Assembly: GCF_000725805.1 (NCBI RefSeq)
Contig: NZ_JOFT01000031.1
Coordinates: forward strand, 1 to 64,000
DNA length: 64,000 nt
Direction of reading: 5' to 3'
From: Streptomyces xanthophaeus
Lineage (GTDB): Bacteria; Actinomycetota; Actinomycetes; Streptomycetales; Streptomycetaceae
The translations under genes and the position numbers were made by a program. Positions within the stretch are counted from its first letter, which is position 1. Every line of letters starts with the position of its first letter. Shown here one piece after another: positions 17,214-25,638 of this stretch. The notes below the pieces were generated by a model. The model made no database searches, was not told the DNA's origin, and saw only the letters and a program-made list of their open reading frames with translations.

Positions 17214-18344
17214 TCAGTGCTCCTTGGTGGCGGGGGCGGACCCGGTGGCGGGGGCGGGAACTGCGGTGATGCGGAGATCGGGGCCGATGCGGACCGCCTC
17301 GGTGAGGTCGAGGCGCAGGGCACCGGCGATGGTGCTCACTCCCGCGTCGGCGAGGGCCGCGGGGCCCGCACCGAGCAGGGCGGGGGCGAGGTAGCCGATC
17401 ACGCGGTCGACGGCTCCGGCTTCGAGGAAGGCCCCGGCGAGGACGGGTCCGCCTTCCAGCAGGACGGAGCGCGTGCCGCGGGCGTGCAGTGCGGCGAGCA
17501 GGTCGTGGACGGCGACGCGGCCGTCGTGCAGGGGCAGCCGGAGCAGGTCGACGCCGGGCAGGTGCCGGGTGTCGGCGTCCTGTCCGACGACGAGCAGGGT
17601 GGGGGCGGCGTCGTCGAGGATGCGGGCGCTCGCGGGGAGCGTGGCGCGGGTGTCGAGGGCGATCCGCAGCGGCTGCGTGGCGCCTTCGATGCCGCGTACG
17701 GCGAGGTGCGGGTCGTCGTCGCGCAGGGTGCCGCCGCCCACCAGGACGGCGTCGCTCTCGGCGCGCAGCCGGTGGACGTCGGCCCGGGACTCGGGGGAGC
17801 TGATCCAGCGGCTGGTGCCGTCCGCGGCGGCGCTGCGGCCGTCGAGGGTGGCGGCGTACTTCCAGGTGACGTGGGGGCGGCCGCGGCGTACGGAGGTCAG
17901 CCAGGCGGCGTTGCCCTGCTCGGCCTCGGCGGCGAGCAGCCCGCCCGTGGTGTCGACCCCGGCGGCGCGCAGGGTGGCCGCCCCGCCGCTGGCCTGCTGG
18001 TTCGGGTCGGCCACGGCGTAGACGACGCGGCTGATCCCGGCGTCGAGGAGGGCCTGTGCGCAGGGTCCCGTACGGCCGGTGTGGTTGCAGGGTTCGAGGG
18101 TGACGTAGGCGGTGGCGCCGCGGGCGGCGGCGCCTGCGGCGCGCAGGGCGTGGACCTCGGCGTGCGGGCCGCCGGCCCGCTGGTGCCAGCCCTCGCCCAC
18201 GACGGTGCCCGCGGCGTCGGTGATGACGCAGCCGACGACGGGGTTGGGGCTGGTGGAGCCGAGTCCGCGGGCGGCGAGCTCGACGGCTCGGCGCATGGCA
18301 CGGATGTCCGTGTCGGGTGCTGCGTGCGCGGCGTGTGTCGCCAC
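17214..18344 (-). CDS. ribD: bifunctional diaminohydroxyphosphoribosylaminopyrimidine deaminase / reductase
   Basis: A 376-aa fusion carrying the second and third steps of riboflavin synthesis. The N-terminal deaminase (about 10-155) has zinc ligands His61 (HAEVHAL, with catalytic Glu63), Cys86 (PCNHTG) and Cys95 (GPC). The C-terminal half (about 160-370) is the NADPH-dependent reductase, with VTWKYAATLDGRSAAADGTS and a Gly-rich LLEGGPVLAGAF near 285. I chose the GTG at 18344 because AGGAGG lies 5 nt upstream; the longer frame starting at 18419 would begin inside the leader. It is the first gene of the operon behind the FMN riboswitch. Confidence 0.95.
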   Translation of the reverse strand: MATHAAHAAPDTDIRAMRRAVELAARGLGSTSPNPVVGCVITDAAGTVVGEGWHQRAGGPHAEVHALRAAGAAARGATAYVTLEPCNHTGRTGPCAQALLDAGISRVVYAVADPNQQASGGAATLRAAGVDTTGGLLAAEAEQGNAAWLTSVRRGRPHVTWKYAATLDGRSAAADGTSRWISSPESRADVHRLRAESDAVLVGGGTLRDDDPHLAVRGIEGATQPLRIALDTRATLPASARILDDAAPTLLVVGQDADTRHLPGVDLLRLPLHDGRVAVHDLLAALHARGTRSVLLEGGPVLAGAFLEAGAVDRVIGYLAPALLGAGPAALADAGVSTIAGALRLDLTEAVRIGPDLRITAVPAPATGSAPATKEH

Positions 18345-18515
18345 CGGGTCCTCCTGCCTCATCGGGCACGGACTCCGGGGCCTGTCGGGATACGACAGAT
18401 GAAGCGGGAAAGCGCACACGGGGACGCCGAGGCCGGAAGAACGGTCCGGTCAGACGCATCCGCTGGGGATGCGCCGACGGATCGCCGACGGCGGCGTACC
18501 GGTCACTGGCCCGCC

Positions 18516-18642
18516 GCGCACTGCCTCCCATCCGGACTTTAACCGTCGGTCCAGGAATCTCACCTGGTCAACCGGCCGCTGGCTGCGGACGGGTCGCGGA
18601 CTATAACCGCCGGTTCGGAATTACACCGACCCCGGAGTGCGC
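18516..18642 (-). ncRNA. FMN riboswitch (RFN element)
   Basis: On the minus strand the conserved RFN segments occur in order: a GGTCGGTGTAATTCCGAACC-type block near 18634-18615, CGGCGGTTATAGTCCGCGACC at about 18615-18595, CCAGGTGAGATTCCTGGACC at about 18570-18550, then GACGGTTAAAGTCCGGATGG at about 18546-18527. GCGCACT and AGTGCGC at the two ends close the P1 stem. It lies about 170 nt upstream of the ribD start on the coding strand. FMN binding is expected to shut off the rib operon, by terminator formation or by hiding the AGGAGG of ribD; the long leader does not decide between them. Confidence 0.95.
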
Positions 18643-18784
18643 TGCTTACTGGTACTGAAGCCAGTCTGCCACGGGTGATCGGGGGCCACGCGAGTGAGGG
18701 GATGTGGCCTGGCTCACATGGGGGCGGTCACGGACGGACCTCCGCCGGTCGTCCGCAGCGGGTGCGGACCCCGGAGCCCGGCTT

Positions 18785-18826
18785 TGGTCCAGACCTATTG
18801 ACGAGCTGGTCTAGTCCTCTTAACGT
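18785..18826 (+). promoter_or_regulatory. chitinase promoter with DasR-type direct repeats
   Basis: TGGTCCAGACCT (18785-18796) and TGGTCTAGTCCT (18807-18818) are two 12-bp repeats with starts 22 bp apart. Both match the pseudo-palindromic repeats known from Streptomyces chitinase promoters and the DasR operator core. A -35 TTGACG (18798-18803) and -10 TAACGT (18821-18826) with a 17-bp spacer place the second repeat entirely between the promoter boxes. DasR binding would therefore block polymerase, with release by glucosamine 6-phosphate when chitin is degraded (known for the family, inferred here). Confidence 0.85.
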
Positions 18827-18910
18827 TCCCTTCATCTTCCCGGGAACAGCCCGTCAGATGTGCGCACGTCACGGGCCAACACGCGTCAGTCCTTTTGCTG
18901 TTGCACCACG

Positions 18911-18930
18911 TTGTGTCCTGTTGTGTCCTG
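18911..18930 (+). repeat. 10-bp tandem duplication in the chitinase leader
   Basis: TTGTGTCCTG occurs twice back to back in the 5' untranslated region of the chitinase mRNA, about 30 nt before the ribosome binding site. Role unknown; it may be replication slippage. Confidence 0.7.
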
Positions 18931-18956
18931 CCATCCTCCCCTCCCCAGGAGGCACC

Positions 18957-21326
18957 ATGCTGTCCCCCACGCGTACGAGAGCGATGCTCCTGGCATCCGG
19001 CGCCGCAATCGCCGGACTGCTGGTGGGCGGGCTCTCGGCGGGCGTCTCGCACGCCGCCGACAACGAGTCCTGTCGCCCCGACGGGCTGTACAAAACGGCC
19101 GGCGTCGACGTCCCCTACTGCTCGGTCTACGACACCGAGGGCCGCGAGAAGATGGGCGCGGACCACCAGCGCCGCGTCATCGGCTACTTCACGGGCTGGC
19201 GCACGGGCAAGGACGGCACGCCCGCCTACCTCGCCAACAACATCCCCTGGTCCAAGGTCACCCACCTGAACTACGCGTTCGCCCACGTGGGAGGCGACAA
19301 CAAGATCTCCGTCGGCGCCGACAACGCGAACAACGCCGCCACCGGGATGACCTGGCCGGGCGTCGCGGGTGCCGAGATGGACCCCTCGCTCCCTTACAAG
19401 GGCCACTTCAACCAGCTGACCAAGTTCAAGAAGCAGTACCCGGACGTCAAGACGCTGATCTCGGTCGGCGGCTGGGCGGAGACCGGCGGCTACTTCGGTG
19501 ACGACGGCAACCGGGTCGCCTCCGGCGGCTTCTACTCGATGGCCACCCACGCCGACGGCTCGGTCAACCAGGCCGGCATCGACACCTTCGCGGACTCGTC
19601 GGTCGAGTTCATCCGCAAGTACGGGTTCAACGGCGTCGACATCGACTACGAGTACCCGACCACCATGAAGGACGCGGGCAACCCGCTGGACTGGCAGCTG
19701 TCCAACGCCCGCCGGGCCGGGCTCGTCAAGGGCTACGACGCCCTGATGAAGTCCCTGCGCGAGAAGCTCGACCGCGCGGGCGCCGCCGACGGCAAGCACT
19801 ACCTGCTCACCGTCGCCGCCCCCTCCTCCGGCTACCTGCTGCGGGGCATGGAGACGTTCCAGATGCAGAAGTACCTGGACTACGTCAACATCATGTCCTA
19901 CGACCTGCACGGCGCCTGGAACGAGTACGTCGGGCCGAACGCCTCGCTCTTCGACGACGGCAAGGACGCCGAGCTGGCCGCCGCGAACGTCTACGGCAGC
20001 GCCCAGTACGGCAACATCGGCTACCTCAACACCGACTGGGCCTACCACTACTTCCGCGGCTCCATGCCGGCCGGCCGCATCAACATCGGCCTGCCGTACT
20101 ACACCCGCGGCCACAAGAACGTGCAGGGCGGAACGGACGGCCTGTGGGGCAAGGCCTCCGCGACCACCTGCCCGGCCGGGGCGGGCCTGACCAAGTGCGG
20201 TGACGGCGCCGTCGGCATCGACAACCTGTGGCACGACAAGGACACCAACGGGGTCGAGTCCCCCGCCGGCTCCAACCCGATGTGGCACGCCAAGAACCTG
20301 GAGAAGGGGATCGTCGGCGACTACGTCACCAAGTACGGCTTCCCGGCGAACACCACCCTGACCGGCACCTACGCCCGCAAGTACGACTCCACCCTGGTGG
20401 CGCCGTGGCTGTGGAACGCGCAGAAGAAGGTCTTCCTCTCCACCGAGGACGAGCAGTCGGTGGCGGCCAAGGCCGACTACGTGGTCGACCGCGGCATCGG
20501 CGGCACCATGGTCTGGGAGATGGCCGGTGACTACGGCTGGAACGCCGCCAAGGGCCAGTACGAGATGGGCGACACGCTCACCTCGCTGATGTACGACAAG
20601 TTCAAGGCCGCCGCCCCGTACGGCGCGAAGAAGTCCAACACCGCGCTGCCCGCGCAGGCCCTGGACATCAAGACGGAGTTCACCGAATTCAAGCTCGGCG
20701 ACTCCAACTACCCGATCACGCCGAAGATCAAGATCACCAACAACACGCGGACCGCGCTGCCCGGCGGCACCGAGTTCCAGTTCGACTACGGCACCTCGGC
20801 CCCGTCCAACGCCTCGGACCAGTCCGGCTTCGGCACGAAGGTGATCAAGAGCGACCACACCGGCAGCAACGTCGGCGGTCTCAAGGGCGACTTCCACCGG
20901 GTCTCGCTCAAGCTCCCGGCCTGGCAGTCGCTGGCCCCGGGCGCCTCGGTCGACCTGGCCTTCAACTACTACCTGCCGGTGTCCACCCCCTCCAACTGGA
21001 CGGTGAACGTCAGCGGCACCACGTACGCCCTCGCCGGCGACCTGGCGCGCGGCACCACGGTGGTGGAGCCGGGCACCACGCAGCCGCCGACCACCCCGCC
21101 CACCACTCCCCCCACCACCCCGCCGACCACTCCCCCGACCACGCCGCCCACCACCCCTCCGGGCGGGACGTGCACGAACCCGGCGTACGTGCACGGCACG
21201 GTCTACAACAGCGGCAACCTCGTCTCCCACAAGGGCCGCAACTGGAAGGCCCAGTGGTGGACGCAGAACGAAGAGCCCGGCACCACCGGTGACTGGGGCG
21301 TCTGGAAGGACCAAGGAGCCTGCTGA
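18957..21326 (+). CDS. secreted family 18 chitinase, multidomain
   Basis: A 789-aa exported endochitinase. The signal peptide covers residues 1-33, ending SHA before ADNESC. The GH18 barrel (about 72-550) shows SxGG as ISVGGW (168-173) and the catalytic strand GVDIDYE at 226-232 with acid/base Glu232; the first Asp of the usual DGxDxDxE motif is Asn here. A beta-sandwich module follows (about 570-700), then a Pro-Thr linker (about 710-735) of repeated PPTT units, then a C-terminal CBM5/12-type chitin-binding domain with the paired tryptophans NWKAQWWTQ and a final Cys. AGGAGG sits 5 nt before the ATG at 18957. Induction by chitin through DasR is likely from the promoter. The position beside ribD resembles that of chiA in S. 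coelicolor, from memory only. Confidence 0.94.
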   Translation: MLSPTRTRAMLLASGAAIAGLLVGGLSAGVSHAADNESCRPDGLYKTAGVDVPYCSVYDTEGREKMGADHQRRVIGYFTGWRTGKDGTPAYLANNIPWSKVTHLNYAFAHVGGDNKISVGADNANNAATGMTWPGVAGAEMDPSLPYKGHFNQLTKFKKQYPDVKTLISVGGWAETGGYFGDDGNRVASGGFYSMATHADGSVNQAGIDTFADSSVEFIRKYGFNGVDIDYEYPTTMKDAGNPLDWQLSNARRAGLVKGYDALMKSLREKLDRAGAADGKHYLLTVAAPSSGYLLRGMETFQMQKYLDYVNIMSYDLHGAWNEYVGPNASLFDDGKDAELAAANVYGSAQYGNIGYLNTDWAYHYFRGSMPAGRINIGLPYYTRGHKNVQGGTDGLWGKASATTCPAGAGLTKCGDGAVGIDNLWHDKDTNGVESPAGSNPMWHAKNLEKGIVGDYVTKYGFPANTTLTGTYARKYDSTLVAPWLWNAQKKVFLSTEDEQSVAAKADYVVDRGIGGTMVWEMAGDYGWNAAKGQYEMGDTLTSLMYDKFKAAAPYGAKKSNTALPAQALDIKTEFTEFKLGDSNYPITPKIKITNNTRTALPGGTEFQFDYGTSAPSNASDQSGFGTKVIKSDHTGSNVGGLKGDFHRVSLKLPAWQSLAPGASVDLAFNYYLPVSTPSNWTVNVSGTTYALAGDLARGTTVVEPGTTQPPTTPPTTPPTTPPTTPPTTPPTTPPGGTCTNPAYVHGTVYNSGNLVSHKGRNWKAQWWTQNEEPGTTGDWGVWKDQGAC

Positions 21327-21347
21327 CGACGGTAGGTGACTGACTGT

Positions 21348-21381
21348 GAGGACCCGGTGGCCCGGCGGCCACCGGGTCCTC
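21348..21381 (+). terminator. terminator after the chitinase gene
   Basis: A perfect 13-bp stem, GAGGACCCGGTGG and CCACCGGGTCCTC, with an 8-nt loop begins 21 bp after the chitinase stop. Confidence 0.85.
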
Positions 21382-21413
21382 GCGCGTGTGCGCCCTGCTC
21401 GTACCCTGCTGTG

Positions 21414-22298
21414 GTGAGCACTGTTGTCACCGCGCCCGTCGCGGAATTCGAGGAAAACCGGCCCCGGATGTTCGGCATCGCCTACCGCATGCTGGGCTCC
21501 GCAGCGGAGGCCGAGGACATCGTCCAGGACGCCTACCTGCGCTGGAGCACCGCGGAACGCGATGACCTCCGCAGCCCGGGGGCCTGGCTCACCACCGTGG
21601 TCACCCGCTTGTGCCTGAACCGGCTGAGCTCGGCCCGGGTCAGACGCGAGGCGTACGTGGGCCCCTGGCTCCCCGAACCGGTGCTCACCGGGGACGGCAC
21701 GCTCGGCCCGCTGGAGTCGGCGGAGCAGCGCGACAGCGTGTCGATGGCCCTGCTGGTCCTGCTGGAGCGGCTCAGCCCCGTGGAGCGGGCCGTGTACGTG
21801 CTGCGCGAGGCCTTCGACTACAGCCACCGGGAGATCGCCGGTCTGCTGGAGATGTCGGAGGCCAACTGCCGTCAGCTCTACCGGCGGGCCACGGCCCGGG
21901 TGACGGCGCCGGCCTCGCGGTTCTCGGCCGACCCCGCGCAGTGGCGGGACCTGGTGGAGACCTTCCTGGCGGCGGCGCGCGGCGGGGACCTGGACCGGCT
22001 GGAGGGACTGCTCGCGGCGGACGTGCGGTTCGTGTCGGACGGCGGCGGCGTGGTCGGCTCGGTGCGCCACCCGGTCCTGGGACCGGAGAGGGTGGCCCGG
22101 GTGGCGGCGGACGTGCTGAAGAACTTCGCGGCGAGCCTTCCGGTCCGTGTGGCGGAGGTCAACGGAGAGCCCGCGCTGATCTTCGGCGACGCGGGAGTGC
22201 TGCTGATCGAGTTCGAGGGCGGGCTGGTCAGCGACATGCGCGCGGTGGCCAATCCGGGGAAACTGGAATTTCTCCGGCGTCAGTTGTCACATTCCTGA
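21414..22298 (+). CDS. sigJ: ECF sigma factor, SigJ/ECF41 type
   Basis: A 294-aa sigma factor, about 100 aa longer than a plain ECF factor. Region 2 (about 8-75) includes MFGIAYRMLGSAAEAEDIVQ and region 4 (about 115-165) includes the RLSPVERAVYVLREAFDYSH helix-turn-helix start. The remaining residues (about 175-290) form the SnoaL/NTF2-like C-terminal domain, with a DVRFVSDGGG segment, that marks the ECF41 (SigJ) group; in that group it controls the sigma factor in place of a separate anti-sigma protein. GTG codons lie at 21411 and 21414; no ribosome binding site precedes them, so the mRNA may be leaderless. The target is likely the next gene, whose promoter appears to lie in this gene's 3' end. 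Confidence 0.87.
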   Translation: MSTVVTAPVAEFEENRPRMFGIAYRMLGSAAEAEDIVQDAYLRWSTAERDDLRSPGAWLTTVVTRLCLNRLSSARVRREAYVGPWLPEPVLTGDGTLGPLESAEQRDSVSMALLVLLERLSPVERAVYVLREAFDYSHREIAGLLEMSEANCRQLYRRATARVTAPASRFSADPAQWRDLVETFLAAARGGDLDRLEGLLAADVRFVSDGGGVVGSVRHPVLGPERVARVAADVLKNFAASLPVRVAEVNGEPALIFGDAGVLLIEFEGGLVSDMRAVANPGKLEFLRRQLSHS

Positions 22299-22311
22299 TC
22301 CCCGTCCGGTC
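22285..22311 (+). promoter_or_regulatory. candidate ECF41-type promoter of the downstream oxidoreductase gene
   Basis: TGTCACA (22285-22291), then 16 nt, then GGTC (22308-22311). This matches the ECF41 promoter form that I recall (TGTCACA, 16-nt spacer, CGTC) at the first box and at three of four bases in the second. The -35 box overlaps the last codons and stop of the sigma gene, and the downstream ATG is 40 nt beyond the -10 box. Confidence 0.65.
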
Positions 22312-22350
22312 TGTACTGGTGACGCAGTTCCTCCGGAAAGGACCGACACC

Positions 22351-23112
22351 ATGAGCACCATCCTCGTCACCGGTGGTACCGGAACCCTTGGGGCGCCGCT
22401 CGTCACCCGCCTGCAGGCGGCGGGGCACGACGTCCGCGTACTGAGCCGGCACTCCCCGCAGTTCCCCGTCGACCTGCGCGACGGGAGCGGGCTGGACGCG
22501 GCGATGGCGGGCGCGGAGGTGGTCGTGCACTGCGCGAGCACCCCGCGCGGGGACGAGGCGGCCGCCCGGCACCTGATCGACGCGGCCCGGCGGGCGGGGA
22601 CGGTCACCAACATCGTCTACATCTCGATCGTCGGGGTGGACGAGGTGCCGTTCGGCTACTACAAGGCGAAGCTGGCGGTGGAGCAGATGCTGGAGGCGTC
22701 GGGGCTGGGTGTGACCATCCTGCGCGCGACGCAGTTCCACGACCTGGTGGCCCACGTGACGGACGCGGCCGCGAAGCTGCCGGTGGTCGTCCTGCCCGCC
22801 GGGGTACGGGTGCAGCCGGTGGCGGTCGAAGACGTGGCGGACCGGCTGGCGGAGCTGGCCGTCCCCACACCGTCGGGCCGGGTCACCGACATGGGCGGCC
22901 CGGAGATCCGCAGCCTGCCCGACCTGGCCCGCGCCCGCCTTGCGGCGACGGGCCGCCGGCGCCGGGTCGTCCAGCTGCCCCTCGCGGGGAAGGCCTACGC
23001 GGCGTTCCGCCGGGGCCGGCACCTGACGCCCTCGCACGCGGTCGGCCGGGAGACCTTCGCGCAGTACCTGCAGGAGCACGGCGGATCCGGCCGGCACCAC
23101 GACGTGGCCTAG
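22351..23112 (+). CDS. NAD(P)-binding oxidoreductase, atypical SDR/NmrA-like
   Basis: A 253-aa Rossmann protein opening MSTILVTGGTGTLGAPLVTR, with the dinucleotide Gly motif TGGTGTLG at residues 7-14. VVHCAST at about 51-57 and YYKAKLAVEQML at about 103-114 supply the atypical-SDR Tyr/Lys region. Such proteins reduce or sense quinones or NAD(P)H; the substrate is unknown. GGAAAGGA lies 8 nt before the ATG. It sits 52 bp after the ECF41 sigma gene, and oxidoreductase or epimerase genes are the usual partners and sole targets of that sigma group. Confidence 0.87.
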   Translation: MSTILVTGGTGTLGAPLVTRLQAAGHDVRVLSRHSPQFPVDLRDGSGLDAAMAGAEVVVHCASTPRGDEAAARHLIDAARRAGTVTNIVYISIVGVDEVPFGYYKAKLAVEQMLEASGLGVTILRATQFHDLVAHVTDAAAKLPVVVLPAGVRVQPVAVEDVADRLAELAVPTPSGRVTDMGGPEIRSLPDLARARLAATGRRRRVVQLPLAGKAYAAFRRGRHLTPSHAVGRETFAQYLQEHGGSGRHHDVA

Positions 23113-23117
23113 AGGGC

Positions 23118-24284
23118 CTAGCCGCCGAACAGTGCGTCCTGGGCGGCCTCCCGGGCCGCCAGGCGGGCTCCCGTCAGGACCGCCGGGCCGCCGAGGGCGG
23201 TGGCGCGGACCTCGGTCGGGACGGGGGTCAGGGTGGTCAGGCGGCGGGCGACCCGGGCGGCGAGGCCGGGGCCGCCGGCGAGGCCGAGTTCGCCGCCCAG
23301 CACCACGCAGCCCGGGTCCAGGACCGCCGCGACGGCCGCGGCGCCCAGGGCGAGGCGTTCGGCCAGGGCGTCGAGGAAGGCCTCGCCCGCGGCTCCGGCG
23401 ACGGCTTCCTCCGCCGGTCCGTGGAAGCCGTGCTGCCCGGCCAGCGCGGTCACGGCGTCCCGGCCCGCCAGGGCGTGGAACCCGCCCCCGCAGTCGGTGG
23501 CGGAGGGCAGCCCGCCGGTGCCGGGTACGGGGAGGAAGCCGATCTCGCCCGCCCCGCCGGAGGCGCCCCGGCGCAGTCGCCCGTCCAGGACCACGGCGGC
23601 GCCCACCCCGGCGCCGAGCCACAGCAGCACGAAGGAGTCGAGGTCGCGGGCGATGCCCGCGCGCTGCTCGGCGAGGGCCGCGAGGTTGGTCTCGTTCTCG
23701 ACGACGACCACGGCGGGCAGGCTCCGCTGGAGCGCGGTGACCAGGTCCCGGTGCCAGGCGGGCAGGCCCGTGGTGTCGCGCAGTTCGCCGGTGGCCGGTG
23801 CGACGAGGCCGGGGGCGCCGACGACCACGGTGTGCAGGGCGGTCGCGCCGGCCTCGCGGGCGGTGCGCAGGAGGGCCTCGACGGCGTCCGCGGGGGCGCC
23901 GACGGGCAGGGCGGCCTCGGCCAGGGGATGGCCGAGCAGGTCGGTGACCACGGCGGTGACGCTGTCCGTGCGCACGTCCAGGGCGGCCAGGTGGGCCCGG
24001 CGGGCGACGATCCCGTAGAGGCGGGCGTTGGGGCCGCGGCGCTGCTCGCCGGATTCTCCGACGACCTCGATCAGTCCGGCTCCGGCCAGCCGCTCGACGA
24101 GGTCGGCGACCGAGGGGCGGGAAAGGCCGGTCATCGTCTTGAGCTGGGTGGCCGTCAGGGGACCCGATTCCTGCAGGAGTCGCAGGGCGAGGCGGTCGTT
24201 GATGGCCCGGGCCGTGCTCGGTGAGGCGGGGGTCGGAGCGACGGTGGTGGCGGTGAGGGCCTTGGCTGGAGTCACGCCGCCCAT
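23118..24284 (-). CDS. ROK family transcriptional regulator
   Basis: A 388-aa ROK (repressor, ORF, kinase) protein. A winged helix-turn-helix at about residues 30-85 (LALRLLQESGPLTATQLKTM, then GLSRPSVADLVERL) is followed by a sugar-kinase-like domain with VVVVENETNLAALAEQRAG near 185-203 and LWLGAGVGAAVVLDGRLRRG near 215. The CxCGxxGC zinc motif of many ROK proteins is reduced: only an ATDCGGGFHALAG-type segment remains, so zinc binding may be lost. The ATG at 24284 is preferred; ATG 24311 would reach into the operator. It probably represses the divergent MFS gene in response to a sugar or related metabolite. Confidence 0.87.
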   Translation of the reverse strand: MGGVTPAKALTATTVAPTPASPSTARAINDRLALRLLQESGPLTATQLKTMTGLSRPSVADLVERLAGAGLIEVVGESGEQRRGPNARLYGIVARRAHLAALDVRTDSVTAVVTDLLGHPLAEAALPVGAPADAVEALLRTAREAGATALHTVVVGAPGLVAPATGELRDTTGLPAWHRDLVTALQRSLPAVVVVENETNLAALAEQRAGIARDLDSFVLLWLGAGVGAAVVLDGRLRRGASGGAGEIGFLPVPGTGGLPSATDCGGGFHALAGRDAVTALAGQHGFHGPAEEAVAGAAGEAFLDALAERLALGAAAVAAVLDPGCVVLGGELGLAGGPGLAARVARRLTTLTPVPTEVRATALGGPAVLTGARLAAREAAQDALFGG

Positions 24285-24302
24285 CTTAGGGAGAGCCGCC
24301 CC

Positions 24303-24333
24303 ACTAAACATCAGGCAGGGTTCCTGATAATTT
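24303..24333. promoter_or_regulatory. inverted-repeat operator between ROK and MFS genes
   Basis: ATCAGG and CCTGAT (about 24310-24329, 7-nt spacer) lie inside a longer imperfect palindrome from TAAA to TTTA. A plus-strand -10 candidate GATAAT (24326-24331) overlaps the right arm, and a minus-strand TTTAGT (24308-24303) abuts the left arm. A dimer bound here would cover both divergent promoters. The MFS mRNA could then start at the ATG 24340, i.e. leaderless. Confidence 0.6.
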
Positions 24334-25566
24334 ATGTCCATGACCGGGGAAACCGACCTCAGCCCGGCGCGACTGCGCCATGCCCGCTTCGCGATCGCCG
24401 CCGTGTTCTGCACCCACGGCGCGGTCACCGGCTCCTTCGCCACCCGGATCCCCTGGATCCAGGAGCACGCCCAGCTCAGCGCGGGCACGCTGGGGCTCGC
24501 CCTCGCCTTCCCCGCGCTCGGCGCGGCGCTCGCGATGCCGCTGGCCGGGCGGATCAACCACCGCTTCGGCGCCCGCAGCGCCCTGCGGGCACTGCTGGTG
24601 ATGTGGACCCTGTCCCTGGTCCTGCCGAGCCTCTCCCCGAGCCTTCCCGTCCTGTGCGGCGCGCTGTTCGTCTACGGGGCCACCTCCGGCATGTCGGACG
24701 TGGCGATGAACGCGCTCGGGGTGGAGACCGAGAACCGGCTCGGCCGCTCGGTCATGTCCTCGCTGCACGGCATGTGGAGCGTGGGCGCGCTGCTCGGCTC
24801 GGCCGCCGGTACGGTCGCCGCGCACGCCGGGGCGGACGCGCGGCTGCACCATCTGGTGGCCGCGCTCTTCCTGACCGTGGCCGGACTGGTCGCCGTACAG
24901 GGGGTGCTGGACCTCAGGAGCGCCGCGGACGCGCAGGCTCCGCCGCATTTCGCGCTGCCTCCGAAGTCGGCGCTGCTGATCGGCGCCATAGGCTTCGCGG
25001 CGGTCTTCGCGGAGGGGGCGAGCCTGGACTGGTCGGCGGTGTACCTCAGGGACGTCCTGCACACCGATGCGGGCCTGGCGGCCGCGTCCACCACCGCGTT
25101 CGCGCTCACGATGGCCGCAGCGCGACTGGCCGGGGACCGGGTGGTGGACCGGTTCGGTGCGGTGCGCACGGTCCGGGTGGGCGGCGTCCTGGCCACCGGG
25201 GGCGGGCTGCTCGTGGTCACCGCCCGGGAGCCGGTCGCGGCCCTCGCGGGGTTCGCGCTGATCGGGCTGGGGATCGCGGTGGTGGTCCCGCTGGCCTTCG
25301 CGGCGGCGGGACGCAGCGGTCCGGCCCCGGCCCAGGCCATCGCCGGTGTCGCGACGATCACCTACACCTCGGGGCTGATCGCCCCGTCGGCGATCGGTGC
25401 GGTGGCGGACGCGACCTCGCTGGTGGTGTCCTTCGGCCTGGTCACCCTGCTGGCCTTCGCGCTGGTCGTCGGCGCCGCGGTGCTGCGGCCGAAGCCCGCG
25501 GTGAGGCAGGCTTCGGGGGAGGCCGGTCCGGCCAATCGGGACGAACCTGCCGGAATCCAGCCGTAA
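24334..25566 (+). CDS. MFS transporter
   Basis: A 410-aa major facilitator protein with about twelve membrane helices. The loop between helices 2 and 3 reads LAGRINHRFGARSALRALLV, the MFS motif A region, and the second half repeats it as AGDRVVDRFGAVRTVRVGGV. The overall look is of the YbjJ/fucose-permease-like group; substrate unknown. There is no ribosome binding site before ATG 24334 or ATG 24340, so it may be leaderless. It is divergent from the ROK regulator, the usual arrangement of a regulator and the transporter it controls. Confidence 0.87.
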   Translation: MSMTGETDLSPARLRHARFAIAAVFCTHGAVTGSFATRIPWIQEHAQLSAGTLGLALAFPALGAALAMPLAGRINHRFGARSALRALLVMWTLSLVLPSLSPSLPVLCGALFVYGATSGMSDVAMNALGVETENRLGRSVMSSLHGMWSVGALLGSAAGTVAAHAGADARLHHLVAALFLTVAGLVAVQGVLDLRSAADAQAPPHFALPPKSALLIGAIGFAAVFAEGASLDWSAVYLRDVLHTDAGLAAASTTAFALTMAAARLAGDRVVDRFGAVRTVRVGGVLATGGGLLVVTAREPVAALAGFALIGLGIAVVVPLAFAAAGRSGPAPAQAIAGVATITYTSGLIAPSAIGAVADATSLVVSFGLVTLLAFALVVGAAVLRPKPAVRQASGEAGPANRDEPAGIQP

Positions 25567-25575
25567 TATATCGCT

Positions 25576-25605
25576 GGCCGCGGCGGCATCCCCTGCGCCG
25601 CGGCC
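25576..25605 (+). terminator. hairpin between MFS and permease genes
   Basis: A perfect 10-bp stem, GGCCGCGGCG and CGCCGCGGCC, with a 10-nt loop lies 10 bp after the MFS stop and 33 bp before the permease start. It probably separates the two transcription units or attenuates read-through. Confidence 0.6.
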
Positions 25606-25638
25606 TCGATGCGACCGGCCGGAGAAGCGGAGTGGAAC

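Larger units (their letters stand above)
18345..18956. other. divergent control region, ribD operon and chitinase gene
   Basis: A 612-bp gap between divergent genes. From left to right it holds the ribD leader (18345-18515), the FMN riboswitch (18516-18642, minus strand), the rib promoter region, then the chitinase promoter with its 12-bp direct repeats (18785-18826) and a 130-nt chitinase leader. No extra gene seen. Confidence 0.8.

Noticed and set aside
18795..22070. 1091-codon open frame on the minus strand opposite the chitinase and sigma factor
   Set aside because: Shadow of the chitinase reading frame, mainly Val/Gly/Arg/His repeats; the GH18 domain on the plus strand is unambiguous.
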